Of a DNA stretch of 36,809 nucleotides, positions 22,793 through 31,435 are shown in pieces. The stretch is from Alkalibacterium sp. (GTDB lineage: Bacteria > Bacillota > Bacilli > Lactobacillales > Carnobacteriaceae_A). Where the stretch lies: contig RECC01000032.1 in NCBI GenBank assembly GCA_007692455.1, positions 1 through 36,809 on the forward strand, given 5' to 3'. Each line of letters opens with the position of its first letter. Position 1 is the first letter of the stretch. Under the pieces are notes generated by a model that saw only the letters and a program-made list of their open reading frames with translations, was not told the DNA's origin and searched no databases. The position numbers were made by a program, and so were the translations under genes.

Positions 22793-23857
22793 ATGACTTT
22801 TGAAGACTACAGAATAGATTCAAGTAACGGTCTGGAATTTGGCTTGTATACATTGGGGGATCACCTGGCAAATCCGCATACGGACAAGCGTATACCGGCT
22901 CATCAGCGGCTTGAGGAAATTATTGAAATGGCTAAACTGGCAGAAGAGGCGGGCATTGACTTAATTAGTGTCGGTGAGAGCCACCAGGAGCATTTCACTA
23001 CTCAGGCTCATTCAGTTGTTTTATCAGCGATTGCCCAGGCGACTGAAAAAATGAAAGTCAGCAGCTCTTCGACTATTTTGAGCACTTCAGACCCGGTCAG
23101 AGTATTTGAAGACTTCGCGACCATCGATTTGCTCTCAAAAGGCCGAGCGGAAATAGTCGCCGGACGCGCTTCACGAGTCGGCCTCTTTGAATTGCTGGGA
23201 TATGACCTAAGGGATTATGAAGAACTCTTTGAGGAGAAATTTGAACTCCTGCTGAAAATTAATCAGCAGGAAATTGTCAGCTGGGAAGGCGAATTTAGAA
23301 AACCTTTAGTCGATGCGCACATTCTGCCGCGTCCTTATTCCGGCCAACTGCCTATTTGGCGCGCTGTCGGCGGGACACCCGCAAGTGCCATCAAAGCAGC
23401 TTACCAGGGTGTTCCTATGTATCAGGCGATGCTCGGCGGACCCGCATCTGTTTTTAAGCGTCCAATTGATGCCTATAGAGATACACTCGACAGCCTGGGC
23501 TATAATTCAGAAGAGTTTCCTGTTGCCACAGCTGGATTTTTCTATGCAGCCGAAACAACGCAACAGGCACTTAAAGAATATTATCCTCATATTAATGAGG
23601 GAATGAAACTGACTAATGGAAGAGGCTTTCCTAAACAGGCGTTTGCTCAGGGCAGACACAGGGGAAATGTCATGAATGTGGGAAGCCCCCAGGAAATTGT
23701 TGAAAAAATACTTTATCAGCATGAGCAGTTCAATCACCAGCGCTATATTGCACAGATGGATTTTGGTGGAGTGCCCTTTGATAAAATTATGAAAAACATT
23801 GAACTCATTGGAGAAAAAATTCTTCCCGAAGTCAAGAAATACACAGCACAAAAATAG
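22793..23857 (+). CDS. LLM-class flavin-dependent monooxygenase
   Basis: A luciferase-like monooxygenase, 354 residues, TIM-barrel fold, expected to oxidise a small organic substrate with O2 and reduced FMN. Typical features are the N-terminal F-G-L-Y-T-L-G-D-H, the strand with G-V-G-E-S-H, R-A-E-I-V-A-G-R-A-S-R, and the F-P-V-A-T-A-G-F-F-Y segment near residue 245. The next gene, 12 bp downstream, encodes an FMN reductase, so the two form a two-component monooxygenase. Substrate unknown. SD GAGGGATGG. A palindromic operator upstream suggests it is induced by a chemical signal. Confidence 0.9.
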   Translation: MTFEDYRIDSSNGLEFGLYTLGDHLANPHTDKRIPAHQRLEEIIEMAKLAEEAGIDLISVGESHQEHFTTQAHSVVLSAIAQATEKMKVSSSSTILSTSDPVRVFEDFATIDLLSKGRAEIVAGRASRVGLFELLGYDLRDYEELFEEKFELLLKINQQEIVSWEGEFRKPLVDAHILPRPYSGQLPIWRAVGGTPASAIKAAYQGVPMYQAMLGGPASVFKRPIDAYRDTLDSLGYNSEEFPVATAGFFYAAETTQQALKEYYPHINEGMKLTNGRGFPKQAFAQGRHRGNVMNVGSPQEIVEKILYQHEQFNHQRYIAQMDFGGVPFDKIMKNIELIGEKILPEVKKYTAQK

Positions 23858-23869
23858 GAAGGTGATGTT

Positions 23870-24436
23870 ATGTCTACAGTTCTCATATCGGGATCAAAAG
23901 TCGGTTCCAAGACGCGAACAGCTATGGAAGCCGTCAGAAAAACAATTGAAACGAACTATCCGGATGAAGAAGTGACCCTGCTTGATTTAAGTGAATTTGA
24001 CCTAGTCTTCAGTGACGGAAGGGATTACCGGGAGTATAAAGGAGACACTAAAATAGTAACAGAAGCCGTTATGGCGGCGGACACCTTGATTATAGGGACG
24101 CCAATTTTTCAGGCATCGATACCCGGTTCGCTGAAAAATGTCTTCGATCTGCTCCCACAGGACGGCTTGAGAGAAAAGGTGGCCAGTATTGTGGTAACTG
24201 CCGGCTCTGTCAAACATTTCTTGATTGCCGAAACGCAGCTGAAACCGATCTTGTCTTATATGAAAGCACAGATTGTTCAGGACTATCTCTTTATAGAAGA
24301 AAAAGATTTCTTCAGAAAAGAAATCGTCAATGATGATGTTCACTTTAGAATTGAGCGTCTAATCGAAAATACGTACTTGCTTTCAGGCACTTATAAAAAA
24401 ATGCTTCAGGAAACAGAGGACGCCTACGACTTCTAA
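23870..24436 (+). CDS. NAD(P)H-dependent FMN reductase
   Basis: A flavodoxin-fold reductase of 188 residues. The FMN phosphate loop is S-G-S-K-V-G-S-K-T-R-T near 7-17 and the isoalloxazine-contacting segment is T-P-I-F-Q-A-S-I-P-G-S-L-K near 77-89, as in SsuE/YwqN-type enzymes. It probably supplies reduced FMN to the adjacent LLM monooxygenase. SD GAAGGTGATG overlaps the gap after the first gene. An intrinsic terminator follows. Confidence 0.9.
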   Translation: MSTVLISGSKVGSKTRTAMEAVRKTIETNYPDEEVTLLDLSEFDLVFSDGRDYREYKGDTKIVTEAVMAADTLIIGTPIFQASIPGSLKNVFDLLPQDGLREKVASIVVTAGSVKHFLIAETQLKPILSYMKAQIVQDYLFIEEKDFFRKEIVNDDVHFRIERLIENTYLLSGTYKKMLQETEDAYDF

Positions 24437-24452
24437 AAATGAATAAATATAT

Positions 24453-24489
24453 GCAGGGTATGTCCATCAAAGGGATGCCCTGCATTTTT
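24453..24489 (+). terminator. Terminator of the flavin pair
   Basis: GCAGGGTAT/ATGCCCTGC (9 bp, one wobble), followed by ATTTTTAATT. Confidence 0.8.
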
Positions 24490-24590
24490 AATTACTATTC
24501 AAAAGAATAATGCATAATCATCAGATGTGATAGAAGTGTGTCAATTGTATATTGCTCATTAAATCACGTGTTTTTTTGTCCGAATTAGGA

Positions 24591-24619
24591 TTGTATTGGA
24601 TTGGTGATTTGATTATACT
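24591..24619 (+). promoter_or_regulatory. Candidate bioY promoter
   Basis: TTGTAT (24591-24596), 17-bp spacer, TATACT (24614-24619). A perfect TTGACA follows at 24630, but its matching -10 would leave almost no leader. No BirA operator is recognised. Confidence 0.55.
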
Positions 24620-24674
24620 AAAAGTAGTTTGACAAATTACCATAATTAACTTAAACGATAGAAGGTTTTTTAGT

Positions 24675-25241
24675 GTGAAAAGATTGTCTTCAAATGATTT
24701 AACTCAAATTGCATTATCAGCAGCACTTCTCGCTGTTTCTTCACTAATCGTTATACCGGTTGGTGTTGTTCCAATAACTCTGCAAGTATTTTTCTTCTTT
24801 TTCCTTCCTGCACTACTCGGTCCCATCAAAGGAATAATGGTTGTTGCTCTTTATCTGTTTATGGGCTTAGTCGGCCTGCCGGTATTTGCCGGTGGAACAG
24901 GAGGGTTAATGAGTGTGTTATCGCCGTCCTTCGGTTATCTTCTGGGAGCATTAGCAGTTGCCTGGATAGTCGGGAAAACCTTTCTTAAGCAGAGGAGCCT
25001 ACTTTATAAATCAGCAGTCATGACTGTAGCGCTGTTGTTGCTGTATGCAGTGGGGATGAGTTACCAGTACCTTATAATGAACTATGTACTCAGTACGCCA
25101 CTTTCGCTGAACAGTATTTTAACGATAAATTTAACGGTATTTTTACCGATTGATCTAGTAAAACTTGTTTTTGCATTCGGTCTGTATGAAAGACTGAAAA
25201 AGTTGCCTTTCGCCCGCCGAATCGATAAACTAGTAACGTAA
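24675..25241 (+). CDS. bioY: BioY biotin transporter S component
   Basis: Membrane biotin-binding subunit of an ECF importer, 188 residues, about six helices. The BioY hallmark segments are L-x-V-S-S-L-I-V-I-P-V-G-V-V-P-I-T-L-Q-V near 20-39, Y-L-x-x-G-L-V-G-L-P-V-F-A-G-G-x-G-G near 56-75, and P-S-F-G-Y-L-L-G near 80-88. Start is GTG at 24675, with GAAGG about ten bases upstream. No biotin biosynthesis genes are here, which fits a biotin scavenger. The next gene, murA, starts 51 bp later on the same strand. Confidence 0.95.
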   Translation: MKRLSSNDLTQIALSAALLAVSSLIVIPVGVVPITLQVFFFFFLPALLGPIKGIMVVALYLFMGLVGLPVFAGGTGGLMSVLSPSFGYLLGALAVAWIVGKTFLKQRSLLYKSAVMTVALLLLYAVGMSYQYLIMNYVLSTPLSLNSILTINLTVFLPIDLVKLVFAFGLYERLKKLPFARRIDKLVT

Positions 25242-25292
25242 ATGACCCTAATGAAGCTAACTGACAAAGACATCAAAAGTGAGGATATAAAA

Positions 25293-26564
25293 ATGACACA
25301 AAAATTAATTGTAAATGGTGGACATGAACTATCAGGTGAAGTGACTATTTCAGGCGCTAAAAACAGTACGGTCGCATTGATACCGGCCTCGATTCTAGCT
25401 GACAGCCCAGTCACTCTGGAAGGCGTACCAAATATTGCGGACGTCCATTCCTTAATTGAAATATTAAATGATATGAATGTTAAGACAACATTCGAAGGAA
25501 CGACTTTAACCGTTGATCCAACTGAGATGGTGTCGATTCCTATGCCAACTGGTAAGATCAAAAGTTTAAGAGCATCCTATTACTTTATGGGCGCATTGCT
25601 CACGAAGTTTGGCCAGGGAGTCGTGGGCTTGCCTGGTGGGTGTTTCCTCGGACCACGCCCGATTGACCAGCACTTGAAAGGGTTCAGAGCCCTGGGTGCT
25701 TCGGTCGAGAATGAACTCGGTGCTATGTACCTGAAAACAGATGAAGATGGCTTGCAGGCTTCTCGTATCTACTTCGATGTGGTGTCCATAGGTGCCACAA
25801 TTAATGTCATGCTTGCTGCAGTTAAAGCTAAAGGCAGAACCATTATCGAGAATGCTGCCCGTGAACCGGAAATCATCGATGTCGCTACGCTTCTGAACAA
25901 TATGGGAGCTAAAGTAAGAGGAGCAGGAACGGATGTCATTCGCATTGACGGTGTAGAAGACATGCACGGCTGCCGTCACACAGTAATTCCGGACCGTATT
26001 GAAGCGGGAACCTACTTGATTATGGCAGCGGCTAAAGGAAAAGATGTTGTTATTCGTAATGTCATCGTAGAACACTTGGAAAGTATGATTGCAAAAATGG
26101 AAGAAATGGGTGTACCTATGGAAATAGGGGAAGACTATGTTCGGATTACAAAACCCGAAGTTCCTCTTAAAGGTGTATCCATTAAAACGTTACCTTATCC
26201 GGGCTTCGCGACCGATTTACAGCAGCCCTTCACGCCACTTCTAATGATGGCAGAGGGTGAGTCCATGATTGTTGACACGATTTATCCTAAGCGAATCAAT
26301 CACATTCCAGAATTGAACCGTATGGGTGCAAAAGCCAGAGTTGAAAGTGACGTCATTTTAATAGAGGGCGGCACGCATCTCGAAGGAGCTGAAGTGAAAG
26401 CCAGTGACTTGAGGGCCGGTGCCTGTCTCGTTGTTGCCGGGTTGATTGCTGAAGGACAGACTAAAATTGACGGTGTAGATAATATCTTAAGAGGATACGA
26501 TCATATCGTAGAAAAACTGACTGCTCTTGGAGCGGACTTATACATGGAAGAGAGAGATGAATAA
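25293..26564 (+). CDS. murA: UDP-N-acetylglucosamine 1-carboxyvinyltransferase
   Basis: First committed step of peptidoglycan synthesis: enolpyruvyl transfer to UDP-GlcNAc. Start ATG at 25293 follows GAGG; the upstream ATG at 25242 directly abuts the bioY stop and lacks an SD. The 423 residues fit. Lys23 (S-G-A-K-N-S) and Cys117 ([10 protein letters not shown]) are the catalytic residues; a Cys here, not Asp, is the fosfomycin-sensitive form. Location beside fba and rho matches the second paralogue (MurZ/MurA2) of Firmicutes, so another murA may exist elsewhere. Rho begins 18 bp later. Confidence 0.96.
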   Translation: MTQKLIVNGGHELSGEVTISGAKNSTVALIPASILADSPVTLEGVPNIADVHSLIEILNDMNVKTTFEGTTLTVDPTEMVSIPMPTGKIKSLRASYYFMGALLTKFGQGVVGLPGGCFLGPRPIDQHLKGFRALGASVENELGAMYLKTDEDGLQASRIYFDVVSIGATINVMLAAVKAKGRTIIENAAREPEIIDVATLLNNMGAKVRGAGTDVIRIDGVEDMHGCRHTVIPDRIEAGTYLIMAAAKGKDVVIRNVIVEHLESMIAKMEEMGVPMEIGEDYVRITKPEVPLKGVSIKTLPYPGFATDLQQPFTPLLMMAEGESMIVDTIYPKRINHIPELNRMGAKARVESDVILIEGGTHLEGAEVKASDLRAGACLVVAGLIAEGQTKIDGVDNILRGYDHIVEKLTALGADLYMEERDE

Positions 26565-26582
26565 GAATAGGGGTCTTTGAGA

Positions 26583-27839
26583 GTGGCAAATTTTTTAACA
26601 TTTAATGAGCTGAAAGAGCTCACGCTTAAAGAAATATATGAACACGCCAAAAGACTGAAAATACCTTACTACAGCCAGATGAATAAGAAGGAATTGGCAC
26701 TGGCAGTCATTCGTGCACAGGAAGAGAAACAAGGGTATTTTCAGGTGAGTGGGGTACTGGATAAAGTCAGCAGTCAGGATTTTGGCTTTCTGCGACCGAT
26801 AAACTACTCGCACAGTAATGAAGATATCTATATTTCCGCCTCGCAGATGACACGTTTCGGTTTAAGAAACGGGGACAAAATTACAGGGACAGCCCGACCG
26901 CCTAAATCAGGTGAACGCTATTACGGCTTAATGAATGTCCAGCTGGTTAATGGAAAAAATCCGGAAGAAGCAAGAGAACGGCCACACTTTCCAGCGCTGA
27001 CCCCCTTGTATCCGGATCGTCGGATAAATCTGGAGTCAGATGAGAATGCCTTGTCTGCCCGCATGATAGATTTAATTGCGCCCATTGGTTTTGGTCAAAG
27101 AGGGCTGATTGTCGCGCCGCCCAAAGTAGGGAAAACGACATTACTTAAGGAAATTGCTAACGGCATCAAATCAAACCACCCCGATGTGGAACTGATTGTT
27201 CTACTGATTGACGAGCGTCCCGAAGAAGTAACGGACTTGGAACGCAGCATTGACGGGGAAGTGGTCCATTCCACTTTCGACCAGCAGCCTCAAAATCACG
27301 TAAAAGTCAGTGAGTTGGTTCTTGAACGTGCACGACGTTTAGTGGAAGATAAGCAGGATGTAGTCATCCTGATGGATAGCATTACACGTTTGGCACGAGC
27401 CTATAACTTAGTGGAACAGCCGAGTGGGCGTACATTGAGTGGAGGGATTGATCCTGCTGCGTTGTACAGACCTAAACGCTTCTTTGGTTCGGCTCGAAAT
27501 GTGGAAGAAGGCGGAAGCATGACGATTGTAGCCACGGCACTTGTTGATACAGGCAGCCGCATGGACGATGTCATCTATGAAGAATTCAAAGGAACGGGTA
27601 ATATGGAAGTTCATCTGTCAAGAGAGCTGGCAGAAAGACGCATTTACCCTGCTATCGATATTAAACGTTCAAGTACCCGTAAAGAAGAAATGCTGTTGAC
27701 CAAGAAAGAACATGAAGCAGTTTACAAGCTGCGACGCGGCATGCGAAATGACTCGCTTGAGTACACGGATCAGTTTATCAAAACGCTGAGACGATATGGA
27801 AAAAATGAAGCATTTGTGGAAAAAGTACTTAAGCAGTAA
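26583..27839 (+). CDS. rho: Transcription termination factor Rho
   Basis: Hexameric RNA helicase for factor-dependent termination, 418 residues from the GTG at 26583, which has AGGGG at optimal distance; a TTG six bases earlier is too close to that SD. It has an N-terminal Rho-N helix bundle (1-50), a cold-shock-like RNA-binding domain (50-125; D-F-G-F-L-R-P), and P-loop A-P-P-K-V-G-K-T-T near 177-185. Walker [10 protein letters not shown] and the Q-loop region [11 protein letters not shown] follow. It lacks the long acidic or basic insert found in some Rho proteins. Translated from the murA transcript, ahead of rpmE2 as in many Firmicutes. Confidence 0.97.
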   Translation: MANFLTFNELKELTLKEIYEHAKRLKIPYYSQMNKKELALAVIRAQEEKQGYFQVSGVLDKVSSQDFGFLRPINYSHSNEDIYISASQMTRFGLRNGDKITGTARPPKSGERYYGLMNVQLVNGKNPEEARERPHFPALTPLYPDRRINLESDENALSARMIDLIAPIGFGQRGLIVAPPKVGKTTLLKEIANGIKSNHPDVELIVLLIDERPEEVTDLERSIDGEVVHSTFDQQPQNHVKVSELVLERARRLVEDKQDVVILMDSITRLARAYNLVEQPSGRTLSGGIDPAALYRPKRFFGSARNVEEGGSMTIVATALVDTGSRMDDVIYEEFKGTGNMEVHLSRELAERRIYPAIDIKRSSTRKEEMLLTKKEHEAVYKLRRGMRNDSLEYTDQFIKTLRRYGKNEAFVEKVLKQ

Positions 27840-27876
27840 AGCACATCAGCATGGATAGCAGTAAAAAAATAAACTG

Positions 27877-27905
27877 TTGCATCTGAAAAAAATCCATGCT
27901 ATTAT
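27877..27905 (+). promoter_or_regulatory. rpmE2 promoter flanked by an inverted repeat
   Basis: TTGCAT (27877-27882), 17-bp spacer ending TGC, TATTAT (27900-27905). AGCATGGAT (27848-27856) and its perfect complement ATCCATGCT (27892-27900) lie 44 bp apart, the second copy abutting the -10. The sequence does not match the Zur consensus. Confidence 0.6.
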
Positions 27906-27911
27906 ATGTAA

Positions 27912-28034
27912 TGTTGCATATATAAAGAACCGGACAGAAAGACGGCACCCAGTGTCAGTTGAACTGTCTATAACTGAAGGTTAAGAGAACTATGAAATCG
28001 CTAAGGTTTCATGGCATGAAGGAGTGAAAAAGAT
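27912..28034 (+). promoter_or_regulatory. Structured 5' leader of rpmE2
   Basis: A 120-nt leader with several possible hairpins: CAGTT/AACTG near 27956-27975 and ATGAAA/TTTCAT at 27992-28012, the latter shortly before SD GAAGGAG. It could be an autoregulatory ribosomal-protein leader, but I cannot match a known motif. Confidence 0.3.
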
Positions 28035-28286
28035 ATGAAACAAGGAATTCATCCAGAATATCGTCAAGTGGTGTTTATGGACACAACGACAGGATTTAAA
28101 TTCATGTCAGGGTCTACTAAAACAGCAAGTGAAACAGTAGAATGGGAAGACGGAAACGAGTACCCTCTAATCCGTATGGAAATCTCTTCAGATTCTCATC
28201 CATTTTATACTGGTCGTCAGAAGTTTGCTCAAGCAGACGGACGTATCGATCGTTTCAACAAGAAATACAACTTGGAAGAAGAATAA
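28035..28286 (+). CDS. rpmE2: Ribosomal protein L31 type B
   Basis: An 83-residue large-subunit protein. It starts [10 protein letters not shown] and has [15 protein letters not shown] and [10 protein letters not shown], all type B signatures. The zinc-binding cysteines of type A L31 are missing, so this is the Zn-independent form often expressed under zinc limitation. SD GAAGGAG. It has its own promoter and terminator downstream of rho. Confidence 0.97.
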   Translation: MKQGIHPEYRQVVFMDTTTGFKFMSGSTKTASETVEWEDGNEYPLIRMEISSDSHPFYTGRQKFAQADGRIDRFNKKYNLEEE

Positions 28287-28293
28287 TCGATTT

Positions 28294-28320
28294 AAAGCTC
28301 TGGTCTCCAGGGCTTTTTTT
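28294..28320 (+). terminator. Terminator of rpmE2
   Basis: AAAGCTCTGG/CCAGGGCTTT stem with loop TCT, running into TTTTTTT. Confidence 0.88.
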
Positions 28321-28628
28321 GATGCCTAAAAATATCATCTTACGGTATTTATCACAGGCCAGCTGCATAAAGAAGATACCCTTTGAAATAGACAAATCAT
28401 ACCAGCAGACATACCTTGGAACGATGTACTAAACAAGCTGCACACTTGGCCTGTCGGTAAAAATCTACTTTTGAAACTGTCCTGGTAAATGTCGTGCTGT
28501 TTTCTTATATCTTTTTGAACAAGTGCAATAGAATATTGGTGTGGATTAATCAAAGTATGTTAAAATGAGATTGTATTTTGCGTCAAGCTTTTATAATAAA
28601 ATGAATAGTTTAACTCAGGAGGAAATAA
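28321..28628. other. Intergenic region before ddl with a long-range inverted repeat
   Basis: No supported gene. TTTATCACAGGCCA (28348-28361) is nearly complementary to TGGCCTGTCGGTAAA (28447-28461), enclosing about 85 nt. A consensus -10 TATAAT at 28592-28597, with a TTGTAT-like -35 at slightly short spacing, probably drives ddl; SD CAGGAGGA precedes the gene. Confidence 0.45.
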
Positions 28629-29684
28629 ATGAAACTTTACTTAATTTATGGGGGAAAAAGTGCAGAGCACGAAGTCTCCATTAAGTCAGCGCATTCGATT
28701 TTAAACATAATTTATTATGAGCACTATACTGTTATACCTGTTTATATTACAAGAGAAGGCAAATGGTTAAGAGGGGAAGACATTAACCAGCTGGATGAGG
28801 TTGTCAGTTTCGAAGAAATGAACGACACTAATGCCAAGACTCCCTTTAACTTTATTGAGATGATGGAAGGCGAATCCGTTGCGTTTCCTGTACTCCATGG
28901 GCCGAATGGCGAAGACGGAACGGTCCAGGGCTTGTTTGAAGTCTTTGATATTCCGTACGTCGGCGCGGGCGTATTGGCCAGTGCCATAGGAATGGATAAA
29001 ATTATCAGCAAGAGCGTATTTAAGGAAGCAGGACTTCCTATTCTGCCGTATAAAGAAGTCAGGTTGACAGACTGGAAAGTGGATGCCGCGCAAGTCGTGG
29101 ACTCCCTTGCAGCTGAATTTGACTATCCGATGTATGTGAAACCAGCAAATCTAGGATCCAGCGTAGGGATTAGCCGTGTACTGGATAAAGACAAGCTGAA
29201 AGAAGCGGTTGATTTAGCCTTCGAATATGATCACCGAGTTGTTGTTGAAAAAGGGGTCAAGGCTCGTGAAATTGAAGTAGCTGTTTTAGGAAATGAAGAT
29301 ATTCACACATCTGTTCCGGGTGAACTGGTGAAGAACAAACCTTTCTATGCGTACGAAGACAAGTACCTGAATGAAGAAGTCTTCCGTCAGGTCCCTTCCG
29401 ATATTTCTCCAGAATTAACTAAAAAGTTAAGAGAACTTGCTGCTCAGGCCTTTCATGCTATTGATGGCAGCGGTGTATCGAGAGCAGACTTTTTCCTGAC
29501 AGAAGAGGGCGAAATATACCTTAATGAGGTCAACACATTCCCTGGCTTTACAAAGACCAGCATGTACCCTCGTGTGTGGGCTAAAACAGGCCTGCCTTAC
29601 CAGGATTTAATCGAAGAAGTCATTCAGCTGGGTATCAGACGTCATAAAGATCGTCTTGAAATCAGCACGCGACGCAATAAATAA
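28629..29684 (+). CDS. ddl: D-alanine-D-alanine ligase
   Basis: ATP-grasp enzyme joining two D-Ala for the peptidoglycan stem. The 351 residues are typical. Motifs include Y-G-G-K-S-A-E-H-E-V-S at 7-17, H-G-P-N-G-E-D-G-T near 90-98, and Y-V-K-P-A-N-L-G-S-S-V-G near 169-180. The specificity loop reads F-Y-A-Y-E-D-K-Y (239-246): Tyr246 marks the D-Ala-D-Ala type, whereas intrinsically vancomycin-resistant lactobacilli and leuconostocs have Phe and make D-Ala-D-Lac. So D-Ala termini and vancomycin susceptibility are inferred. murF follows 33 bp later. Confidence 0.97.
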   Translation: MKLYLIYGGKSAEHEVSIKSAHSILNIIYYEHYTVIPVYITREGKWLRGEDINQLDEVVSFEEMNDTNAKTPFNFIEMMEGESVAFPVLHGPNGEDGTVQGLFEVFDIPYVGAGVLASAIGMDKIISKSVFKEAGLPILPYKEVRLTDWKVDAAQVVDSLAAEFDYPMYVKPANLGSSVGISRVLDKDKLKEAVDLAFEYDHRVVVEKGVKAREIEVAVLGNEDIHTSVPGELVKNKPFYAYEDKYLNEEVFRQVPSDISPELTKKLRELAAQAFHAIDGSGVSRADFFLTEEGEIYLNEVNTFPGFTKTSMYPRVWAKTGLPYQDLIEEVIQLGIRRHKDRLEISTRRNK

Positions 29685-29717
29685 CCGAATGGTCAAGAAA
29701 TGGAAATGGAGATTACT

Positions 29718-31103
29718 ATGCCAAGTTGGACAATAAAGGAAATTACAGAAGCTGTTAATGGAAAAATGATATCTGCAATCGGCGACGAAAGTATTACAGG
29801 GGTGTCTTTTGACACACGCCTGCTTGAAAAAGGCGATTTGTTTATTCCTCTGACTGCCGAAAGAAACGGTCATGAGTTTATTCAATCCGCTATAGACAAG
29901 GGAGCTGCCGCCGCTTTATGGAGTGACAATCTGACTAGTGCTCCGGCGGACTTTCCGCTGATTAAAGTTACGGATACTGAGAAAGCCTTTCAGGATTTTG
30001 CCCGATACTATTTAAAGAAAGTCGGACCGAAAGTTGTCGGTGTAACCGGGAGTAACGGAAAAACAACGACCAAAGATATGGTAGCTGCAGTTGCTTCGGC
30101 GCGTTACCGGACGCACAAAACAGAAGGGAACTTCAATAATCATCTGGGGATGCCGCATACTATTTTGAGGATGCCAGCCGACACCGAAGTGCTTATCCTT
30201 GAAATGGGCATGAGTGAGAGTGGTGAGATTCATCTGCTGTCAAATATGGCCGAACCGGATGTCGCAATCATTACAATGATTGGAGAATCGCATATAGAGT
30301 TTCTAGGGTCACGGGAAGCGATATCTCAAGCGAAATTGGAAATAGTAGACGGTATGAAGGGTGGCACTCTTATATATCCTGTGGATGAGCCGCTACTCCG
30401 CGAAAAAGTGAAAGGCGGGTATGTGCAGGATACAGTCAAACGCATCCTGACTTTTGGCCATAGTGAGGAAGCGGATATTTACGCAGTGAAAACTGAGCCA
30501 GAAGTTAGACACACATTGTTCGCTACAAACTCAATGCCGAATACCGAATGCCGTTTGCCAATACCGGGGATTTATAATGTCCAGAATGCCCTATCTGCGA
30601 TTTTGGCAGGCGAAGTGCTGGGTGTTACTCAGGAAGAAGCATTTGAACAGCTGGAAAACTTCCAGCTCACTAAAAATCGTCTGGAGTGGAAAGATGGCAT
30701 TAATGGTACAACAATTTTAAATGATGCGTATAATGCCAGTCCGTCTTCGATGAAAGCCGTTTTGAACTATTTTCAGAATATCGACTTGCCGGGCAGACGT
30801 ATTATCGTGCTGGGTGATGTTCTAGAATTGGGTGACCAGTCGAGAGAGATGCACGAAAGTCTAAGTGAAGCCGTTCATCCTGACAAAATTGATTTGCTTG
30901 TTTTGTTTGGACAAGAAATGAAGTCATTGGATAATAAGTTAAAGCCGAAAATGGCAGAGTCCAGACTGGTCCATTTTTCCGGTGAAAAGGCTGAGTTGAC
31001 TGATTTTCTCAGGACGCGTCTCAAAGAGGATGATACTATTTTAGTGAAGTCAAGCTTAAGTACAGGCCTGCTGGAAGTTGTGTCCGAGTTAAGTCTGGAC
31101 TAA
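29718..31103 (+). CDS. murF: UDP-MurNAc-tripeptide:D-Ala-D-Ala ligase
   Basis: Adds the Ddl product to the UDP-MurNAc tripeptide, the last cytoplasmic step of stem-peptide assembly. Start ATG at 29718 (M-P-S-W-T-I) has TGGAGA about six bases upstream; the in-frame ATG at 29700 has no SD. The 461 residues fit. The P-loop V-T-G-S-N-G-K-T-T-T is at 109-118, N-N-H-L-G-M-P-H-T follows near 144-152, and the C-terminal domain has D-A-Y-N-A-S-P-S-S-M. Linked to ddl as in enterococci and lactobacilli. Confidence 0.97.
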   Translation: MPSWTIKEITEAVNGKMISAIGDESITGVSFDTRLLEKGDLFIPLTAERNGHEFIQSAIDKGAAAALWSDNLTSAPADFPLIKVTDTEKAFQDFARYYLKKVGPKVVGVTGSNGKTTTKDMVAAVASARYRTHKTEGNFNNHLGMPHTILRMPADTEVLILEMGMSESGEIHLLSNMAEPDVAIITMIGESHIEFLGSREAISQAKLEIVDGMKGGTLIYPVDEPLLREKVKGGYVQDTVKRILTFGHSEEADIYAVKTEPEVRHTLFATNSMPNTECRLPIPGIYNVQNALSAILAGEVLGVTQEEAFEQLENFQLTKNRLEWKDGINGTTILNDAYNASPSSMKAVLNYFQNIDLPGRRIIVLGDVLELGDQSREMHESLSEAVHPDKIDLLVLFGQEMKSLDNKLKPKMAESRLVHFSGEKAELTDFLRTRLKEDDTILVKSSLSTGLLEVVSELSLD

Positions 31104-31145
31104 AACTGATAAAACGTATTCATTCGGGTTAATCATGAAAACGAG

Positions 31146-31174
31146 TTGAAAACAAGTCAATTACGTGATAAGAT
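31146..31174 (+). promoter_or_regulatory. Promoter of cshA
   Basis: TTGAAA (31146-31151), 17-bp spacer, TAAGAT (31169-31174). Transcription from about 31181 gives a leader of about 255 nt. Confidence 0.6.
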
Positions 31175-31270
31175 GATTTTTGGAATAAGCGATCCGTTCG
31201 TTTAGTGGATAATGTCTTTTATCCGTAGCTAATAATATAAAATTAAATACTGAGTCAAGTTAACTAATAA

Positions 31271-31412
31271 CCCTGGTGTACCGGCATCGAATTTAAGTGA
31301 CGTACGCTAGGGTCTTTGTATGAAAGAACAGAAACGGTTCTTTCTTTTAGTTCTGTAGTTCTTCTGTTATGGAGTAACTCCCCCTTGGCTCGCAAACGAA
31401 TTGACGCTAAGG
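31271..31412 (+). promoter_or_regulatory. Long structured cshA leader with a possible attenuator
   Basis: Three hairpins occur in series. H1 is CCCTGGTGTAC/GTACGCTAGGG (31271-31312, 11 bp with wobbles). H2 is GAAAGAAC/GTTCTTTC (31322-31344), directly followed by TTTTAGTT and so terminator-like. H3 is CCTTGGC/GCTAAGG (31383-31412), just before SD AGGAGG. Long structured leaders are known for cold-shock and DEAD-box helicase mRNAs; this one matches no motif I know. Confidence 0.5.
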
Positions 31413-31435
31413 AAAATAATAGGAGGAAACATTTT

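Noticed and set aside
24630-24665. Second bioY promoter or BirA operator
   Set aside because: TTGACA is perfect, but its -10 would leave almost no leader, and no TTGTTAAC-type BirA half-sites pair.
27993-28006. cre site in the rpmE2 leader (TGAAATCGCTAAGG)
   Set aside because: It matches 12 of 14 but loses the final CA, lies far inside the leader and is part of a hairpin; a ribosomal protein gene is an unlikely CcpA target.
31316-31435. N-terminal extension of cshA
   Set aside because: The frame is open, but the SD AGGAGG points to TTG 31436 and the extra residues would lie in leader hairpins.
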